Positions 54,324-64,000 of a stretch of DNA of 64,000 nucleotides are shown here, one piece after another. Origin of the DNA: Bradyrhizobium quebecense (GTDB taxonomy: Bacteria; Pseudomonadota; Alphaproteobacteria; Rhizobiales; Xanthobacteraceae); NCBI RefSeq assembly GCF_013373795.3, contig NZ_CP088022.1, forward strand, positions 6,572,001-6,636,000. Reading direction: 5' to 3'. A program made the position numbers and the translations under genes. Under the pieces are notes generated by a model. That model did not search any database, was not told the DNA's origin, and saw only the letters and a list, made by a program, of their open reading frames with translations. Each line of letters opens with the position of its first letter. The first letter of the stretch is position 1.

Positions 54324-54377
54324 TTATGGACTTGGAATGATGCTAACCGAGCCCGCGCGGAAGCGCACCCGTTTTTG

Positions 54378-54389
54378 TGATAGATAATC
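54378..54389. promoter_or_regulatory. BioR operator (bioR side)
   Basis: TGATAGATAATC is a BioR-like box that touches the bioR start codon (ATG 54391). ATAGAT-A-ATCTAT is palindromic. Binding here would block bioR itself. Confidence 0.75.
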
Positions 54390-54390
54390 T

Positions 54391-55029
54391 ATGACTGACG
54401 TTGGCGAGAACACGACGACGGCGGGACGCATCGCCGAGGCGATCGGCGAGCGCATCATCAGCGGCGCGTTGCCGCCGGACGCCCCGCTCCGCCAGGATCA
54501 TGTCGCGCGGGAATTCCATTCCAGCCACGTCCCGGTGCGCGAGGCGTTCAGACAATTGGAGGCGCAGCATCTCGTCGTTGCTGTGCCACGGCGCGGGGTG
54601 CGGGTTGCGCCGCTCGACACCAAGTCGGTGAAGGAGATCGCCGAGATGCGCGCCGCGCTCGAGGTGGTCGCGCTGCGCAATGCGGCGCCGAAATTCACGC
54701 CGGCCCATCTGGCGCGGATCGAGGTCGCGTTGATCGAAGGCGACAATGCCGAGACGGTGCAGGATTTCGAGTTGGCCAATCGCGCCTTCCATCACGCGCT
54801 GGTGGCGCCCTGCGCGATGCCGCGTCTGCTCGCCAGCCTCGACGGCCTGCAACTTGCCAACTCACGACTGGTGTTCGCGATGGCGCGCAATGCCGGCTGG
54901 CGGCCGCGGCCCAGCCAGGATCATCGCGTGATCCTGCAGGCGCTGCGCGCCCGCAACGTCGAGCAAGCCTGCAGCCTGCTCGCGCGGCATATTCAGACGA
55001 TCGAGCGGCTTGCCCTGCCGGCGGCGTGA
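54391..55029 (+). CDS. bioR: GntR-type biotin regulator BioR
   Basis: A 212-residue GntR (FadR/FCD group) repressor. The winged helix is VAREFHSSHVPVREAFRQLEAQHLV, with an FCD domain after it (RIEVALIEGDNAETVQDFELANRAFHHALVAPC, cited in part). It faces the bio operon and has BioR-type boxes on both sides, which names it. The start codon follows directly on a box with no ribosome site, so a leaderless message is likely. No shorter in-frame start is near. Confidence 0.9.
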   Translation: MTDVGENTTTAGRIAEAIGERIISGALPPDAPLRQDHVAREFHSSHVPVREAFRQLEAQHLVVAVPRRGVRVAPLDTKSVKEIAEMRAALEVVALRNAAPKFTPAHLARIEVALIEGDNAETVQDFELANRAFHHALVAPCAMPRLLASLDGLQLANSRLVFAMARNAGWRPRPSQDHRVILQALRARNVEQACSLLARHIQTIERLALPAA

Positions 55030-55046
55030 TCGGGATCTGCGATCCG

Positions 55047-55529
55047 CTAGGCGATCGCCACGATCTCCAGCTCCTGGGCGCCCGACCCAACGACGTCGCC
55101 CACGGCTTTGCCCATCAGCGACCTCGCCACCGGCGAGACGAAAGAGATCGAGCCGGCCTTTGGATCGGCTTCGTCCTCGCCGACAATGCGATAAGTCTGC
55201 ACGCGGCCATCGGCGCGGCTGAAGGTCACGGTGCTGCCGAAGGCAACGGTTTCGGCCGAGGCAGGGTCGGGCACGACCTGCGCGGTGCGGAGCCGTTCCG
55301 TGAGATAGCGTGTGTCGCGCAACGGAACCGCCGACTGCCGTCGCCGTTCGTTGACGTCGTCCAGCTGCTGCGCCGCCTCATAGGCCTCGCGTGCCTCCTG
55401 GAGCTGGCGCTCCAGCGCTCTGCGTCCTGCTTCGGTCACCAGATTGGGATGCGGCGAAATGGGGCGGTCCGGCAACAGCGTTTCGGACGCGGTCTCGGCA
55501 CTTTCTTCCTTGGTGAAGGCGACGCTCAA
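55047..55529 (-). CDS. GreA/GreB-family transcription factor paralogue
   Basis: A 160-residue protein with the GreA/GreB build: N-terminal coiled coil (GRRALERQLQEAREAYEAAQQLDDVNERRRQSAVPLRDTRYLTERLRTAQVV, cited in part) and C-terminal FKBP-like domain (VAFGSTVTFSRADGRVQTYRIVGEDEADP, cited in part; SPVARSLMGKAVGDVV). The tip acidic pair of the coil, needed for RNA cleavage, is Asp-Asp in QQLDDVNE. It may be a stress-type Gre homologue rather than the main GreA. Convergent with bioR, 17 bases apart. Confidence 0.85.
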   Translation of the reverse strand: MSVAFTKEESAETASETLLPDRPISPHPNLVTEAGRRALERQLQEAREAYEAAQQLDDVNERRRQSAVPLRDTRYLTERLRTAQVVPDPASAETVAFGSTVTFSRADGRVQTYRIVGEDEADPKAGSISFVSPVARSLMGKAVGDVVGSGAQELEIVAIA

Positions 55530-55636
55530 TCCGGAACTCCATCGATGGGGCAGGTAGTATAGCCCCGCCGCACCCGCGCCGCTAATGCGCGATGGGATTA
55601 GGCTGGATCGTCATCGCAGATTAGCTCGTTGTTTAC

Positions 55637-55658
55637 GCATGATCCTTCCGGATCATGC
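55637..55658. repeat. GCATGATCC hairpin
   Basis: GCATGATCC-TTCC-GGATCATGC begins immediately beyond the RND gene stop codon. It matches the arm of the repeat at 21417. No T-tract follows, so it is not a classic terminator, but may protect the message end. Confidence 0.55.
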
Positions 55659-55659
55659 G

Positions 55660-58600
55660 CTAATGCGACGCCGGCTGTTCCGCCTTGCCCCGACGACCAA
55701 ACCGGTTCTTTACACCCTCGCGCCACCCCTGGAATGTGACGAACAGCATCGGCACCAGGAAGATGCCGATCGAGCTCGCGGCCAGCATGCCGCCGAACAC
55801 CGCGGTGCCGACCGCACGGCGGCTGATTTCCGCGGCGCCGGTCGCGACCACCAGCGGCACCAGGCCGAGGATGAAGGCGATCGATGTCATCATCACGGCG
55901 CGGAAGCGCATTTGCGCGCCCATCGTCGCGGCCTCCGCGATCGGCCGGCCGGCCTCGCGCTGCTCCTTGGCGAATTCGACGATCAGTATTCCGTTCTTGG
56001 CGGCGAGCGCGATCAACACCACGAGGCCGATCTGGCCGTAGAGATCGAGATTGAGGCCTGCGAGCTTGATGCCGAGATAGGAGCCCAGCACGCCGACCGT
56101 GACCGATAGCAGCACCGGAATCGGGATCGTCCAGCTCTCATACAGCGCCACCAGAAACAGATAGGCAAACAGCACCGCGAGCGCGAGGATAATACCGGTC
56201 TGGCCGGACGCCGCCTGCTCCTGATAGGCCGTGCCGGTCCATTCATAGGAATAGCCTGAAGGCAGAGTCGTCTTGGACAGGTCGGCCATCGTCGCAATCG
56301 CGGTGCCCGAGGACACGCCCGCCGCCGGGCTGCCGTTCACGGTGACCGAGCGATAATTGTTGTAGCGCGTGATCACCTGCGGGCCGGTGACGATCCGCAA
56401 GCTTGCGATCGAGCGGATCGGCACCATCTCGCCGCCGGTGTTGCGCACATAGATCTGCCAGATGTCGGGGATGTCACCGCGGTCGGCCGCGTCGCCCTGC
56501 ACGTTGACCTGCCAGGTACGGCCAAACAGGTTGAAATTGTTGACATAGATGCCGCCGAGCGTGGCCTGCAGCGCAGTGAACACGTCGGCCATGTTGAGAC
56601 CGAGCGCCTGCGCCTTGGCGCGGTCGATATCGAGATAGACCGATGGGTTGGTCGCGGTGAAGGTCGAGAACACGCGGGTCAGATTTGGATTGCGGTTTGC
56701 AGTACCGATCAACCCGCCCATCACGCTGCTGAGGGCAGCCGGATCCTGCCCTTCCAGCGCCTCGAGCTGATATTCGAAGCCACCGGAGGTCGAGAGCCCG
56801 ATGATCGGCGGCAGGTTGAACGGCAGCACCGAGGCCGAACGGATCTGCGATCCCGCGATGAAGGTCTGCCGGATCGCGGCCTGCACCGAGTCGGTGACAG
56901 CCTTGCGATCGGCGAACGGCTTCATGCGTGCCACCATGAATGTCGAGTTGGGCTCGCTGGCGCCGTCGAGCAGCGAGAAGCCGATGATCGACAGCACGTG
57001 GTCGACCGCCGGGTTCTTCTTCAGGATCGCTTCGACCTGCTTGGTGACCTCGCTGGTGCGCGCCACCGACGCGCCGTCAGGCAGTTGCACCGCGATGAAG
57101 AAGGCGCCCTGGTCCTCCTCGGGCAGGAAGCCGGTCGGCGTGATCTTCGACACGCCGAACACCGCGCCGGCAAACACCAGCACTGCGACCAATGACAGCA
57201 CCGCCACGCGGAGCAGCCGCTGCACGATGCCAGCATAGCGGTCGCGGATCCAGTCGATGCCGCCCAGCACCCGTCCCATGATGCCGCGGCGCGGCCCGCC
57301 GTGACGCAGGAACACGGCGCACAACGCCGGCGACAATGTCAGCGCGTTCAGCGCCGAGATCACCATCGCGGCGCTGATCGTCACCGCGAACTGGCGGAAC
57401 AGCGTACCTGAGATGCCGGGAATGAACGCAATCGGCACGAACACCGAGAGCAGCACCAGCGAGATCGCGATGATCGGCGCCGTGATCTGCTCCATCGCCT
57501 TCTTGGTGGCATCGGCCGGTGACAGCTCCGGCTCCTCCTCCATGACGCGTTCGACGTTCTCGACCACGACGATGGCGTCGTCGACGACGATGCCGATCGC
57601 CAGCAGCGAGACCGTGTTGGCGGAATAGCCGAGCGCCAGCAGCACCGCGAAGGCGCCGATCAGGCTGACCGGAACCGCGACCGCGGGGATCACGGTGGCG
57701 CGCAGATTGCCGAGGAACAGGAACACCACGATCACGACGAGCACGAAGGCTTCGCCGAGCGTCTTCATGACTTCCTTGATCGTATCTGAGACGAAGGTCG
57801 TGGAGTCGTACTGCACGAGGTAGGTCAGCCCCGGCGGGAACCGCTCCGACAACTTCGCAAGCGTCGCCTGCACGGCCTTGGCCGTGGTCACGGCGTTGGC
57901 GCCGGGTGCGAGATAGATGCCCATCGGCACACCGGGATTGCCGTCGATCCGCGATTCCGAATCCATGTTCTGCGCGCCGATTTCGACGCGGGCGACATCC
58001 CTGATCCGCAGCACCGATCCGTCCGGATTGGCCCGTAGCACGATGTCGCCGAACTGCTTGGATGTCGTCAGGCGGCCCTGGGTCTGCACGTTGAACTGGA
58101 ATTGCTGGTCGTTGCTGATCGGACGCGCGCCGATGCGGCCGACCGGCGCCTGCACGCTCTGGGCACGGATCGCGGCGATCACGTCCGACGGCGCCAGATT
58201 GAGGCTGGTCAGGCGCTGGGTATCGAACCAGATCCGCATCGAATAGTTCAGCTTGGCGAACAGCGAGGCCTGTCCGACGCCGGGCGTGCGCGAGATTGCG
58301 TCCAGCACGTTGATGATGGCGTAATTAGTGATGAACAGCGGGTCCTGCTCGCCGCTCTTGCTGTACAGCACGATGAACTGCAGCACCGCCGAGGATTTCT
58401 TCTGCACGGTCAGGCCCTGCGCCTGCACCTCGGTCGGCAATTGCGCGAGCGCGCTCTGCACCCGGTTATTGACGTTGACGGTGTTGATATCGGGGTTGGT
58501 GCCGAGCGCGAACGAGACCGTCAGCGTGTAGCTGCCGTCATTGCCGCTGGTCGACTTCATGTAGAGCATCTTGTCGACGCCGACGACCTGCGCTTCCAGC

Positions 58601-58794
58601 GGCTGGGCGACGCTCGATTCTACCACTTCGGCCGAAGCACCAGGGAATACGGCCGAGACCGTGACCTGCGGCGGCACGATGTCCGGGAACTGGGCGACCG
58701 GGATTTGCATCAGCGCCAGCGCGCCCGCGATCGTGATCACGAACGCGATGACGATCGCAAGCCGCGGACGATCGACGAAGACAGCGGAGATCAT
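55660..58794 (-). CDS. RND efflux pump inner-membrane protein (HAE1 type)
   Basis: A 1,044-residue proton-driven multidrug exporter of the AcrB/MexB family, full length. It starts [20 protein letters not shown]. Proton-relay Asp pair is in [18 protein letters not shown]. The porter and docking domains fill the two large periplasmic loops. It works as a trimer with the adaptor encoded just upstream (overlap four bases) and an outer-membrane TolC-like channel not present here. No regulator gene is adjacent. Confidence 0.94.
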   Translation of the reverse strand: MISAVFVDRPRLAIVIAFVITIAGALALMQIPVAQFPDIVPPQVTVSAVFPGASAEVVESSVAQPLEAQVVGVDKMLYMKSTSGNDGSYTLTVSFALGTNPDINTVNVNNRVQSALAQLPTEVQAQGLTVQKKSSAVLQFIVLYSKSGEQDPLFITNYAIINVLDAISRTPGVGQASLFAKLNYSMRIWFDTQRLTSLNLAPSDVIAAIRAQSVQAPVGRIGARPISNDQQFQFNVQTQGRLTTSKQFGDIVLRANPDGSVLRIRDVARVEIGAQNMDSESRIDGNPGVPMGIYLAPGANAVTTAKAVQATLAKLSERFPPGLTYLVQYDSTTFVSDTIKEVMKTLGEAFVLVVIVVFLFLGNLRATVIPAVAVPVSLIGAFAVLLALGYSANTVSLLAIGIVVDDAIVVVENVERVMEEEPELSPADATKKAMEQITAPIIAISLVLLSVFVPIAFIPGISGTLFRQFAVTISAAMVISALNALTLSPALCAVFLRHGGPRRGIMGRVLGGIDWIRDRYAGIVQRLLRVAVLSLVAVLVFAGAVFGVSKITPTGFLPEEDQGAFFIAVQLPDGASVARTSEVTKQVEAILKKNPAVDHVLSIIGFSLLDGASEPNSTFMVARMKPFADRKAVTDSVQAAIRQTFIAGSQIRSASVLPFNLPPIIGLSTSGGFEYQLEALEGQDPAALSSVMGGLIGTANRNPNLTRVFSTFTATNPSVYLDIDRAKAQALGLNMADVFTALQATLGGIYVNNFNLFGRTWQVNVQGDAADRGDIPDIWQIYVRNTGGEMVPIRSIASLRIVTGPQVITRYNNYRSVTVNGSPAAGVSSGTAIATMADLSKTTLPSGYSYEWTGTAYQEQAASGQTGIILALAVLFAYLFLVALYESWTIPIPVLLSVTVGVLGSYLGIKLAGLNLDLYGQIGLVVLIALAAKNGILIVEFAKEQREAGRPIAEAATMGAQMRFRAVMMTSIAFILGLVPLVVATGAAEISRRAVGTAVFGGMLAASSIGIFLVPMLFVTFQGWREGVKNRFGRRGKAEQPASH

Positions 58795-60026
58795 GGGTTA
58801 TTGCCCGTCGATTTCGGCGTGCTGGTGGCGCCGCCGTCCGCAGAAACCTTCATGCTCGACTGGATCAGCGCGCTGGCGGGCCCCGGCGCGACCGCCTCGC
58901 CCGGCCTGACCTTCTGCAACCCCTCGACGATCACCTTGTCGCCGAGCGCGATGCCGTTCGTCACCGCGGCAATCGTCGATGTCGATTGCCCAAGCTGGAT
59001 CCGCTTTTGCTCGGCCTTGTTGTCCGCGCCGACGACGTAGACATATTCACCCTGCTGGTCCGACAGCACCGCCGAGCGCGGGATCGCCAGCACCTCGACC
59101 GGCTGCACGCCTTCCAGCAGCACGGTCACGAACTCATTGTCGGTCAGCTCGCGGACCGCACCGCCGGCTGCGACGGATGTGTACGTCGACGGGTTAGGGA
59201 TGGTGCCGCGCAAGGAGATAGTGTCGGTGTTCTGCGCGATGGTGTTGTTGACGAAGTTCAGCTCGCCGACCTTGTCGTAGAGCCGGCCGTCGGGCAGGCG
59301 CAGCCGGATGACCACGGCCTTGAAGCCGCCGCGCGTCGCATAGCGTTCGCGCAGATCGAGCGCCTCGCGCACCGGCACCGGGAACGTGACATACATCGGG
59401 TCCTGACTGACGATGGTCGTCAGGGTTCCCGAGCTCGGCGTCACGACGTTGCCCTCGGTGACTGCGGTGCGTCCGATCCTGCCGTCAATCGGTGAATGGA
59501 TCTCGGTGTAGTCGAGATTGATCTGGGACAGGTCGACCTGCGCCTGCGCGGCCTGCACCTGTGCCTCGAGGCTCTGCTGGTTGGCGACTGCGGCGTCGAC
59601 GCTCGATTGCTGGCCGGCCGGTCCGCCGAGCAGCGATTTGGCGCGGTCGGTGGTCAGCTTGGCGTTGACCAGCGTCGCCTGCAACTGCGCGACCTGGGCC
59701 TTCTTCGATGCCAGGTCGGCCTCGAACGGACCGCGCTCGAGTTGATACAGCAGGTCACCGGCCTTGACTTCGGAGCCCTCGACGAAGTTCCGCTTCTCAA
59801 GAAACGCCGTGACGCGCGCCACCACGTTGACGCGGTTGGGAGCCTCGATGCGTCCGAGGAATTCATTGGATTGGGTAATCGGCCGCTTCACCGCCTCGAA
59901 CACGCCCACGGCAGGAGGCCCGGGCGGACCCGCCTGGGCATGGGCCGCCGAAATCCCGAGTGCCGCCAATCCCGCCGATACCAGAAGCCCTGCCAATCCA
60001 CCGAGCATTCGTTCCGTACCACTCAT
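58791..60026 (-). CDS. RND pump periplasmic adaptor (MFP)
   Basis: A 411-residue membrane-fusion protein. A signal peptide ([24 protein letters not shown]) precedes the mature chain. The lipoyl half-motifs flank an alpha-hairpin ([32 protein letters not shown], cited in part), then beta-barrel ([24 protein letters not shown]). It links the RND protein with the outer-membrane channel. ATG 60026 chosen; the ORF extends nine codons more. Stop overlaps the permease start. Confidence 0.92.
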   Translation of the reverse strand: MSGTERMLGGLAGLLVSAGLAALGISAAHAQAGPPGPPAVGVFEAVKRPITQSNEFLGRIEAPNRVNVVARVTAFLEKRNFVEGSEVKAGDLLYQLERGPFEADLASKKAQVAQLQATLVNAKLTTDRAKSLLGGPAGQQSSVDAAVANQQSLEAQVQAAQAQVDLSQINLDYTEIHSPIDGRIGRTAVTEGNVVTPSSGTLTTIVSQDPMYVTFPVPVREALDLRERYATRGGFKAVVIRLRLPDGRLYDKVGELNFVNNTIAQNTDTISLRGTIPNPSTYTSVAAGGAVRELTDNEFVTVLLEGVQPVEVLAIPRSAVLSDQQGEYVYVVGADNKAEQKRIQLGQSTSTIAAVTNGIALGDKVIVEGLQKVRPGEAVAPGPASALIQSSMKVSADGGATSTPKSTGNNP

Positions 60027-60277
60027 GCTGTCCAACCCTTCGGCTACCAACAAGCTCTACGAGACGGATATGACGTCGAGTTCCCTCAGACCGAAGAAGG
60101 TCAGGATGGGCTAGGTGCATGACAGGAGATCATAACGCGGCCAATCCGACAATCCTGTAGCCCGATCGCCCTGTTTCGCTGATCCCGGCAACAGGCGCTT
60201 CGAGCTATGTATGGTCGAAGTCAGACGTGGCGCCTGTATGCCGGCGTCTTGAAAGCAGACACAACGGCGCGTGCCGC

Positions 60278-61411
60278 TCACAACGCGATGGCGTTCTTCA
60301 AGCGCGACGTCTCTTGGTAGGCGGGCGACGCCAGATGGCCGTATAGCCATGGCCTTGCGCGCCTGCCGTTGGCCTCGTGCGCGCCGTCGAAGACATCCAT
60401 GTCGATCAAATGCGGATGGGTCGACGACGTATAGACGGATCGCATCTCCGCGAACTTCTCATCCCGCCCGAGATCGATCGCGTTTGCAGTATCGCGGCTG
60501 CCAATCTCGACGAACAGCGGACACGGACAGAGCAGATACGCGAGCTCCGCGCCGGTGTATTTGGCGCGGCTGTTGGCGAAATGAATGTAGGCCGCAAGTT
60601 CGATGCCGAGGTTCTTGCTGATGGCGGACGACGTCAGAAACTTCTTCTCGTCACGCATATAACCGGAGGCGACGGTCGGCCGCATCCGCCCGGTGGCGGC
60701 TTCCAGATGCAGCGCGAGAAAGGCGCCCGAGGACACCCCGTAGACGCCGACATTCAGACCGGACGCTCCGGTCAGCTTCCGGCAGACGGTTTCGCCGGCG
60801 TCGATCGATGCACACGACACGTTGTGCGCGGAGATGCCATGGGATGCCAGCATCGCGGCGATGTTGTTCTGGCTCTCCTGATTTCCGATCTGGACGATGT
60901 AGGGGCACCACACGACATAGCCGTCCTGGCAAAGCTGCTTGCCGAGCGCGTTCATGTAATCCTTGTCGGCATCATCGAAGCACCGCTCCGGCGTGCTCGC
61001 CATGCCATGGCCGAGCAGGATCAATCCCTTGAACGCGCCGTCGGGAATCCCGAGACATCCGCGCACCGGCACGCCGCATTCCAGATCGAACTCGACCCTC
61101 ACGACCGAGAATCCATCCGCGGTGCCGCGCCAGAGAATCCGGATCTCGTCGCGCGACGGCCGATACAGCCGCCGCCCCCGAAACAGCGACCGCATCTCCC
61201 TTCGGATGTCGGGGCCGGTGGCGACTGCGCGCAGCTTTCCTCGCGTCGCGATATCGAAGAACGACCGGCAGAACGTATCGTAGCCCAGCGCCGGCAGATC
61301 GACATTCGCGCATGATCCCTGGCAATGACTCAGCGTCAGCGTGTTGCCGGTGACCGACGAGGGACCGACCAGTGTCATCAACAATCCGGAAAGCGCCCTG
61401 CGGCTGATCAT
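60278..61411 (-). CDS. Secreted-type alpha/beta hydrolase
   Basis: A 377-residue hydrolase. N-terminal MISRRALSGLLMTLVGPSSV is a probable signal. The fold motifs are ILLGHGMASTPERCF, elbow VYGVSSGAFLALHLEAATG and DVFDGAHEANG with the His. Cysteines are unusually many. Similar proteins are called dienelactone-hydrolase or acetyl-xylan-esterase-like, without proof. ATG 61411 has GGGGGAGGG upstream; 25 more codons upstream are open but unlikely. Confidence 0.8.
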   Translation of the reverse strand: MISRRALSGLLMTLVGPSSVTGNTLTLSHCQGSCANVDLPALGYDTFCRSFFDIATRGKLRAVATGPDIRREMRSLFRGRRLYRPSRDEIRILWRGTADGFSVVRVEFDLECGVPVRGCLGIPDGAFKGLILLGHGMASTPERCFDDADKDYMNALGKQLCQDGYVVWCPYIVQIGNQESQNNIAAMLASHGISAHNVSCASIDAGETVCRKLTGASGLNVGVYGVSSGAFLALHLEAATGRMRPTVASGYMRDEKKFLTSSAISKNLGIELAAYIHFANSRAKYTGAELAYLLCPCPLFVEIGSRDTANAIDLGRDEKFAEMRSVYTSSTHPHLIDMDVFDGAHEANGRRARPWLYGHLASPAYQETSRLKNAIAL

Positions 61412-61690
61412 CGGCCCTCCCCCGAGCCGGCGATGGCTCGACTGCATGTCGCCGCTTAGCAGGCGCGACAAGTCGTGCGGATACAAATTAAAGGATGTTC
61501 ATGGTTGAAGGATCGCGCGCAGCGTTGCAAACGTGTGACGCTGACGGGCCTCGCGCCGCAGCGATTCATGCTGAATACGTTTCGAGACGCTTCGAAAGTA
61601 TTTCTGACTGTCACGCGGGATCAATTTCGCCACACGCGGCGGCGATCGTCAGGTCCCGATCATCAGGCCTTGACCATCAACTCTTGATCT

Positions 61691-61890
61691 TCACGTCTTG
61701 GGCTTGACCTCGGTGACCTTTGCGTCGGCGGCCTTCGGCGCGTCGCCGAAATCGAGCTTCTTCTGGAAGCCGATCTGCACGTTCAGCGCCCAGGGCTGAA
61801 CCTCGTCGGGCCGCCGGACCTGCCGGATGGAGGCGCCGGCCGTGCCGATATATCCGTCGCCGAAATCATACGCGAAAATCCCGAACGAGC
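61691..61890 (-). pseudogene. C-terminal fragment of an outer-membrane beta-barrel-like protein
   Basis: The last ~65 codons of an open frame (YDFGDGYIGTAGASIRQVRR onward, to a TGA at 61691) have natural composition and the aromatic alternating pattern of a final barrel strand (WALNVQIGFQKKLDFG). Upstream the frame runs into DNA without a start and then into the LuxR-type gene on the other strand. It seems the remnant of a degraded gene; not a complete protein. Confidence 0.5.
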
Positions 61891-62035
61891 CCCGGCGAAC
61901 GCCGCAATTCCCCTTGATGCGCGCTGACGCGCACCGGGAAAGCCCGGACTCGTGGCTTGGGCTGAATTGCTCTACGCAATACTTACGCGGTCGAGGGGTT
62001 AATCTGTTGGGCAGCAATATTTCCTGGAATGACCG

Positions 62036-63148
62036 ATGGCGAACGACCTGCACGAGCATCTGATTGACCTGGCCTACGAGGCCGCGGTCATCCCCGAGTT
62101 GTGGCCGAACCTGCTGCATCAGGTCGGCGCGATCGCGCGGGCGCGCGGTATCGTGCTGCTGACGGCAGCCCCGCACGATGTCCGCTGGGTCGCATCCCCC
62201 GACATGCACGACGACACGGTTGCCTATGTCGAAGGCTGCTGGCACGAGCGCAACGGGCGGTTGCCACGCCTGCTCGCGGCCAATCATGCCGGCTTCCTGC
62301 GCGACATCGACGTGTTCGATACGCCCGAGGAAGTGCAGCAGGATTTCCAGATCCGCGAGTTCTTCCGCCCACGCGGGCTCGGATGGGGCGCCGGTACCGC
62401 GATCCCGGTGCCGAGCGGCGACGTGCTGATCTATAGCGTCGAGCGCGAATACCAGCACGGACCGATCGAGCGGGAAGCGATCGAGCAGCTCGACGCGCTG
62501 CGCCCGCATCTGGCGCGGGCGGCGCTGCTGTCGGCCCGGCTTGGAATGGAGCGCGCCAGGGCGGCAACCGAGTCGCTGGCGATGCTTGGACTGCCCGCGG
62601 CGGTGCTGCGGCGCGGCGGCCGTCTGATGACGGCCAACACGCTGTTCGACCGCCTGGTGCCCGACGTGATGCAGGATCGCACCGATCGCCTGACGCTGGC
62701 GGCAGCTACCGCCGACGCGCTGTTCGCGCAGGCAGTGGCGGCGCTCGATCAGGGGCTCATCGGCGTCGAGGTCCGCTCGGTGCCGATCGCCGCACAGGAC
62801 GATCGGCCGCCGCTGATCGTGCACCTGGTCCCGATCCAGGGCGCCGCGCGCGATCTGTTCGACCGCGCGCTGGCGATCGTGATCGTGACGCCGGTGGTGC
62901 CATCGGAGGTGCCGACCGCGGAAGTGCTGCAAGGCCTGTTCGACCTGACGCCGGCCGAGGCGCGCGTCGCGCGCGGCATCGGCGAAGGACGAACCGTCGA
63001 GGCCATCGCCGTCGCATTCGGGATCTCTCGCGAAACGGTGCGCAACCAGCTCAAGGCCGTGCTGGCGAAGACCGGGCTCGGCCGACAGGTGGAATTGGCC
63101 GGACTGCTCGCCGGCGCCAAGGTGCCGCCGGGTTCGTCTGCCGACTGA
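62036..63148 (+). CDS. LuxR-type regulator, 370 residues
   Basis: A regulator with a C-terminal LuxR helix-turn-helix, LTPAEARVARGIGEGRTVEAIAVAFGISRETVRNQLKAVLAKTGLGRQVELAGLL (cited in part). The first 300 residues have no clear receiver or autoinducer domain; weak PAS-like text (LAMLGLPAAVLRRGGRLMTANTLFDRLV) is seen around 180. Family members with this build are common and uncharacterised in rhizobia. The start ATG 62036 has only a weak ribosome site. The stop is three bases from the convergent hydrolase gene. Confidence 0.83.
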   Translation: MANDLHEHLIDLAYEAAVIPELWPNLLHQVGAIARARGIVLLTAAPHDVRWVASPDMHDDTVAYVEGCWHERNGRLPRLLAANHAGFLRDIDVFDTPEEVQQDFQIREFFRPRGLGWGAGTAIPVPSGDVLIYSVEREYQHGPIEREAIEQLDALRPHLARAALLSARLGMERARAATESLAMLGLPAAVLRRGGRLMTANTLFDRLVPDVMQDRTDRLTLAAATADALFAQAVAALDQGLIGVEVRSVPIAAQDDRPPLIVHLVPIQGAARDLFDRALAIVIVTPVVPSEVPTAEVLQGLFDLTPAEARVARGIGEGRTVEAIAVAFGISRETVRNQLKAVLAKTGLGRQVELAGLLAGAKVPPGSSAD

Positions 63149-63151
63149 GAC

Positions 63152-63916
63152 TCAAGCTGCGTTCAGACGGGCCTGGAAGAAATCGCCAACACGGTTAACT
63201 GCATCGGCAGTCATTGGATCATTGTCGGCGAAGTCGAAGCCGTGCGCCTTGCCCGGATATCGGACGATCTCCGCCGCGGCGCCGACCGACTCGCCCAGCC
63301 TGACCAGCGCCTCACCGCTGGCAAGCGGCACGTTGCGGTCGGCCTCGCCGTGCAACTCGGTCATCGGCGGTAGATGTTTCACCTGCGGCGCGATCTTGTC
63401 GGGCATGCCGCCGTACAGCACGGCGAGCGCAGACACCCGCTCGTCACGGGCCGCCGCGGCCGCAGCAACGTAGCCGCCAAGCGAAAACCCGAGCAGTCCG
63501 ATCCGGCCGGAACTGTACGCGCCCGACAGCACCGCCGATAGTACCGCCGAGACCCGCGCGGCCCAGGCCTCGAAACGCCCGGTCTCGTAGGCCTCGCGGG
63601 TTTCGCGCGTGTTCAGCGTCCCGAATGCCTTCTCGTCGGCCGGGGTGTAGTAACGAACGAAATAAGCGTCGATGCCGTCTGCCGTCAGCGCTTTGACATA
63701 GCGCTGATAGGCCTGCGGCCTGAGATCGAAGCCGCGCGAGCCGTGCAGGACAAGCACGGCCGGCCGCTTGCCGCTGCGCTCCGAGGCAAACCGGCTGACC
63801 GTGACGCGGCCTTCGCCGGCATCGACGGTCAGCTGCTCGGCCGCCGCTGCAAGCGAAGACGCCGTCGCCAGCAGGGCAATGCCGCCAAGCAGGCTCCTTC
63901 GGCTGATCGCTTGCAT
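63152..63916 (-). CDS. Dienelactone-hydrolase family protein, secreted
   Basis: A 254-residue hydrolase with a twin-Arg-like signal (MQAISRRSLLGGIALLATASSLAAA). The DLH motifs: AVLVLHGSRGFDLRPQAY, nucleophile GLLGFSLGGYVAAAAAARDE (Ser; classic DLH has Cys), MTELHGEADRNVPLASGEAL with Asp and GKAHGFDFADNDPM with His. The Ser suggests carboxyesterase rather than dienelactone ring opening. Convergent with the LuxR-type gene. Confidence 0.86.
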   Translation of the reverse strand: MQAISRRSLLGGIALLATASSLAAAAEQLTVDAGEGRVTVSRFASERSGKRPAVLVLHGSRGFDLRPQAYQRYVKALTADGIDAYFVRYYTPADEKAFGTLNTRETREAYETGRFEAWAARVSAVLSAVLSGAYSSGRIGLLGFSLGGYVAAAAAARDERVSALAVLYGGMPDKIAPQVKHLPPMTELHGEADRNVPLASGEALVRLGESVGAAAEIVRYPGKAHGFDFADNDPMTADAVNRVGDFFQARLNAA

Positions 63917-64000
63917 CGAAACCTCGCCTGGACTGCGCGGCCGCCGGCCGGGCCGCGCCGCTATATCATGCCGAACCGCACGCCCGATAGAGCGTGCAAC

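Noticed and set aside
60111-60277. Possible terminator or small gene between the RND adaptor and the hydrolase
   Set aside because: No stem with T-tract and no frame with a ribosome site could be found.
62088-62932. Long minus-strand frame over the LuxR-type gene
   Set aside because: It is the codon-bias shadow of the plus-strand gene; only its last part (61691-61890) lies outside and is reported separately.
63979-63998. GCACGC/GCGTGC hairpin at the right edge
   Set aside because: The short stem and missing T-tract do not support a terminator, and the context is cut by the window edge.

Overview
The window looks like chromosome of a Bradyrhizobium-type alphaproteobacterium (Nitrobacteraceae). 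It has high GC with strong third-position GC bias, a RegS/RegR redox two-component pair, FixL/FixJ-like regulators, an intracellular PHA depolymerase, paired LivK-type binding proteins, a bioBFDA operon facing a BioR regulator with BioR-type operators, and many short palindromic intergenic repeats of the kind common in that group. The species cannot be named from sequence alone. No prophage, plasmid backbone or CRISPR array is visible.

Layout. 1-5.3 kb: a PAS sensor kinase, a FixJ-type regulator and a lone receiver, then two tiny overlapping cysteine-rich genes, a mini membrane protein, ogt and a DUF1304 membrane protein. 5.3-8.9 kb: two tandem LivK-type binding proteins, each followed by a rho-independent terminator, and a DUF1330 gene. 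9-15.6 kb: a class A penicillin-binding protein, a YgjP-like metallopeptidase, phaZ, and an ABC-2 exporter whose ATPase gene carries an internal stop codon. 15.7-19.1 kb: regS-regR, then an IS110-family element inserted in a dispersed palindromic repeat. 19.1-29.2 kb: mmcB, two convergent GH13 enzymes, an RMD1-like protein, a metallo-beta-lactamase-fold hydrolase, a PHB-depolymerase-type esterase, an MFS exporter and a luciferase-like monooxygenase. 29.2-30 kb: about 750 bp of repeats, including a branched palindromic element. 30-36.2 kb: a membrane nucleotide cyclase, an SDR, an HWE histidine kinase, a GGDEF-EAL protein and a frameshifted carboxymuconolactone-decarboxylase-like gene.

36.4-43.4 kb: YccF, a TetR/MpaB divergent pair with two matching half-palindromes between them, a secreted hydrolase, a second luciferase-like monooxygenase, tRNA-Arg(CCG), a CBS protein, a YbaK-like deacylase and a pentapeptide-repeat protein. 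43.7-48.5 kb: an accessory catabolic module (HAD dehalogenase, CoA transferase, thioesterase) with a divergent LysR regulator and an MFS importer. 48.7-50 kb: a YXWGXW-repeat secreted protein with a long Ala/Pro/His repeat tail. 50.1-55 kb: bioBFDA and bioR. 55-64 kb: a GreA-like factor, an RND pump with its adaptor, two secreted alpha/beta hydrolases and a LuxR-type regulator.

The most striking observation is the IS110 element. The insertion splits a palindromic repeat, so both ends and the CT core can be read directly. The 177 nt between the left end and the transposase gene have the layout of a bridge RNA. One loop carries segments matching both sides of the target site. A second loop carries an 8-nt match to the right end of the element. 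Two genes look damaged (ABC ATPase, CMD-like protein), and several operators can be read directly (BioR, TetR-type, LysR-type).
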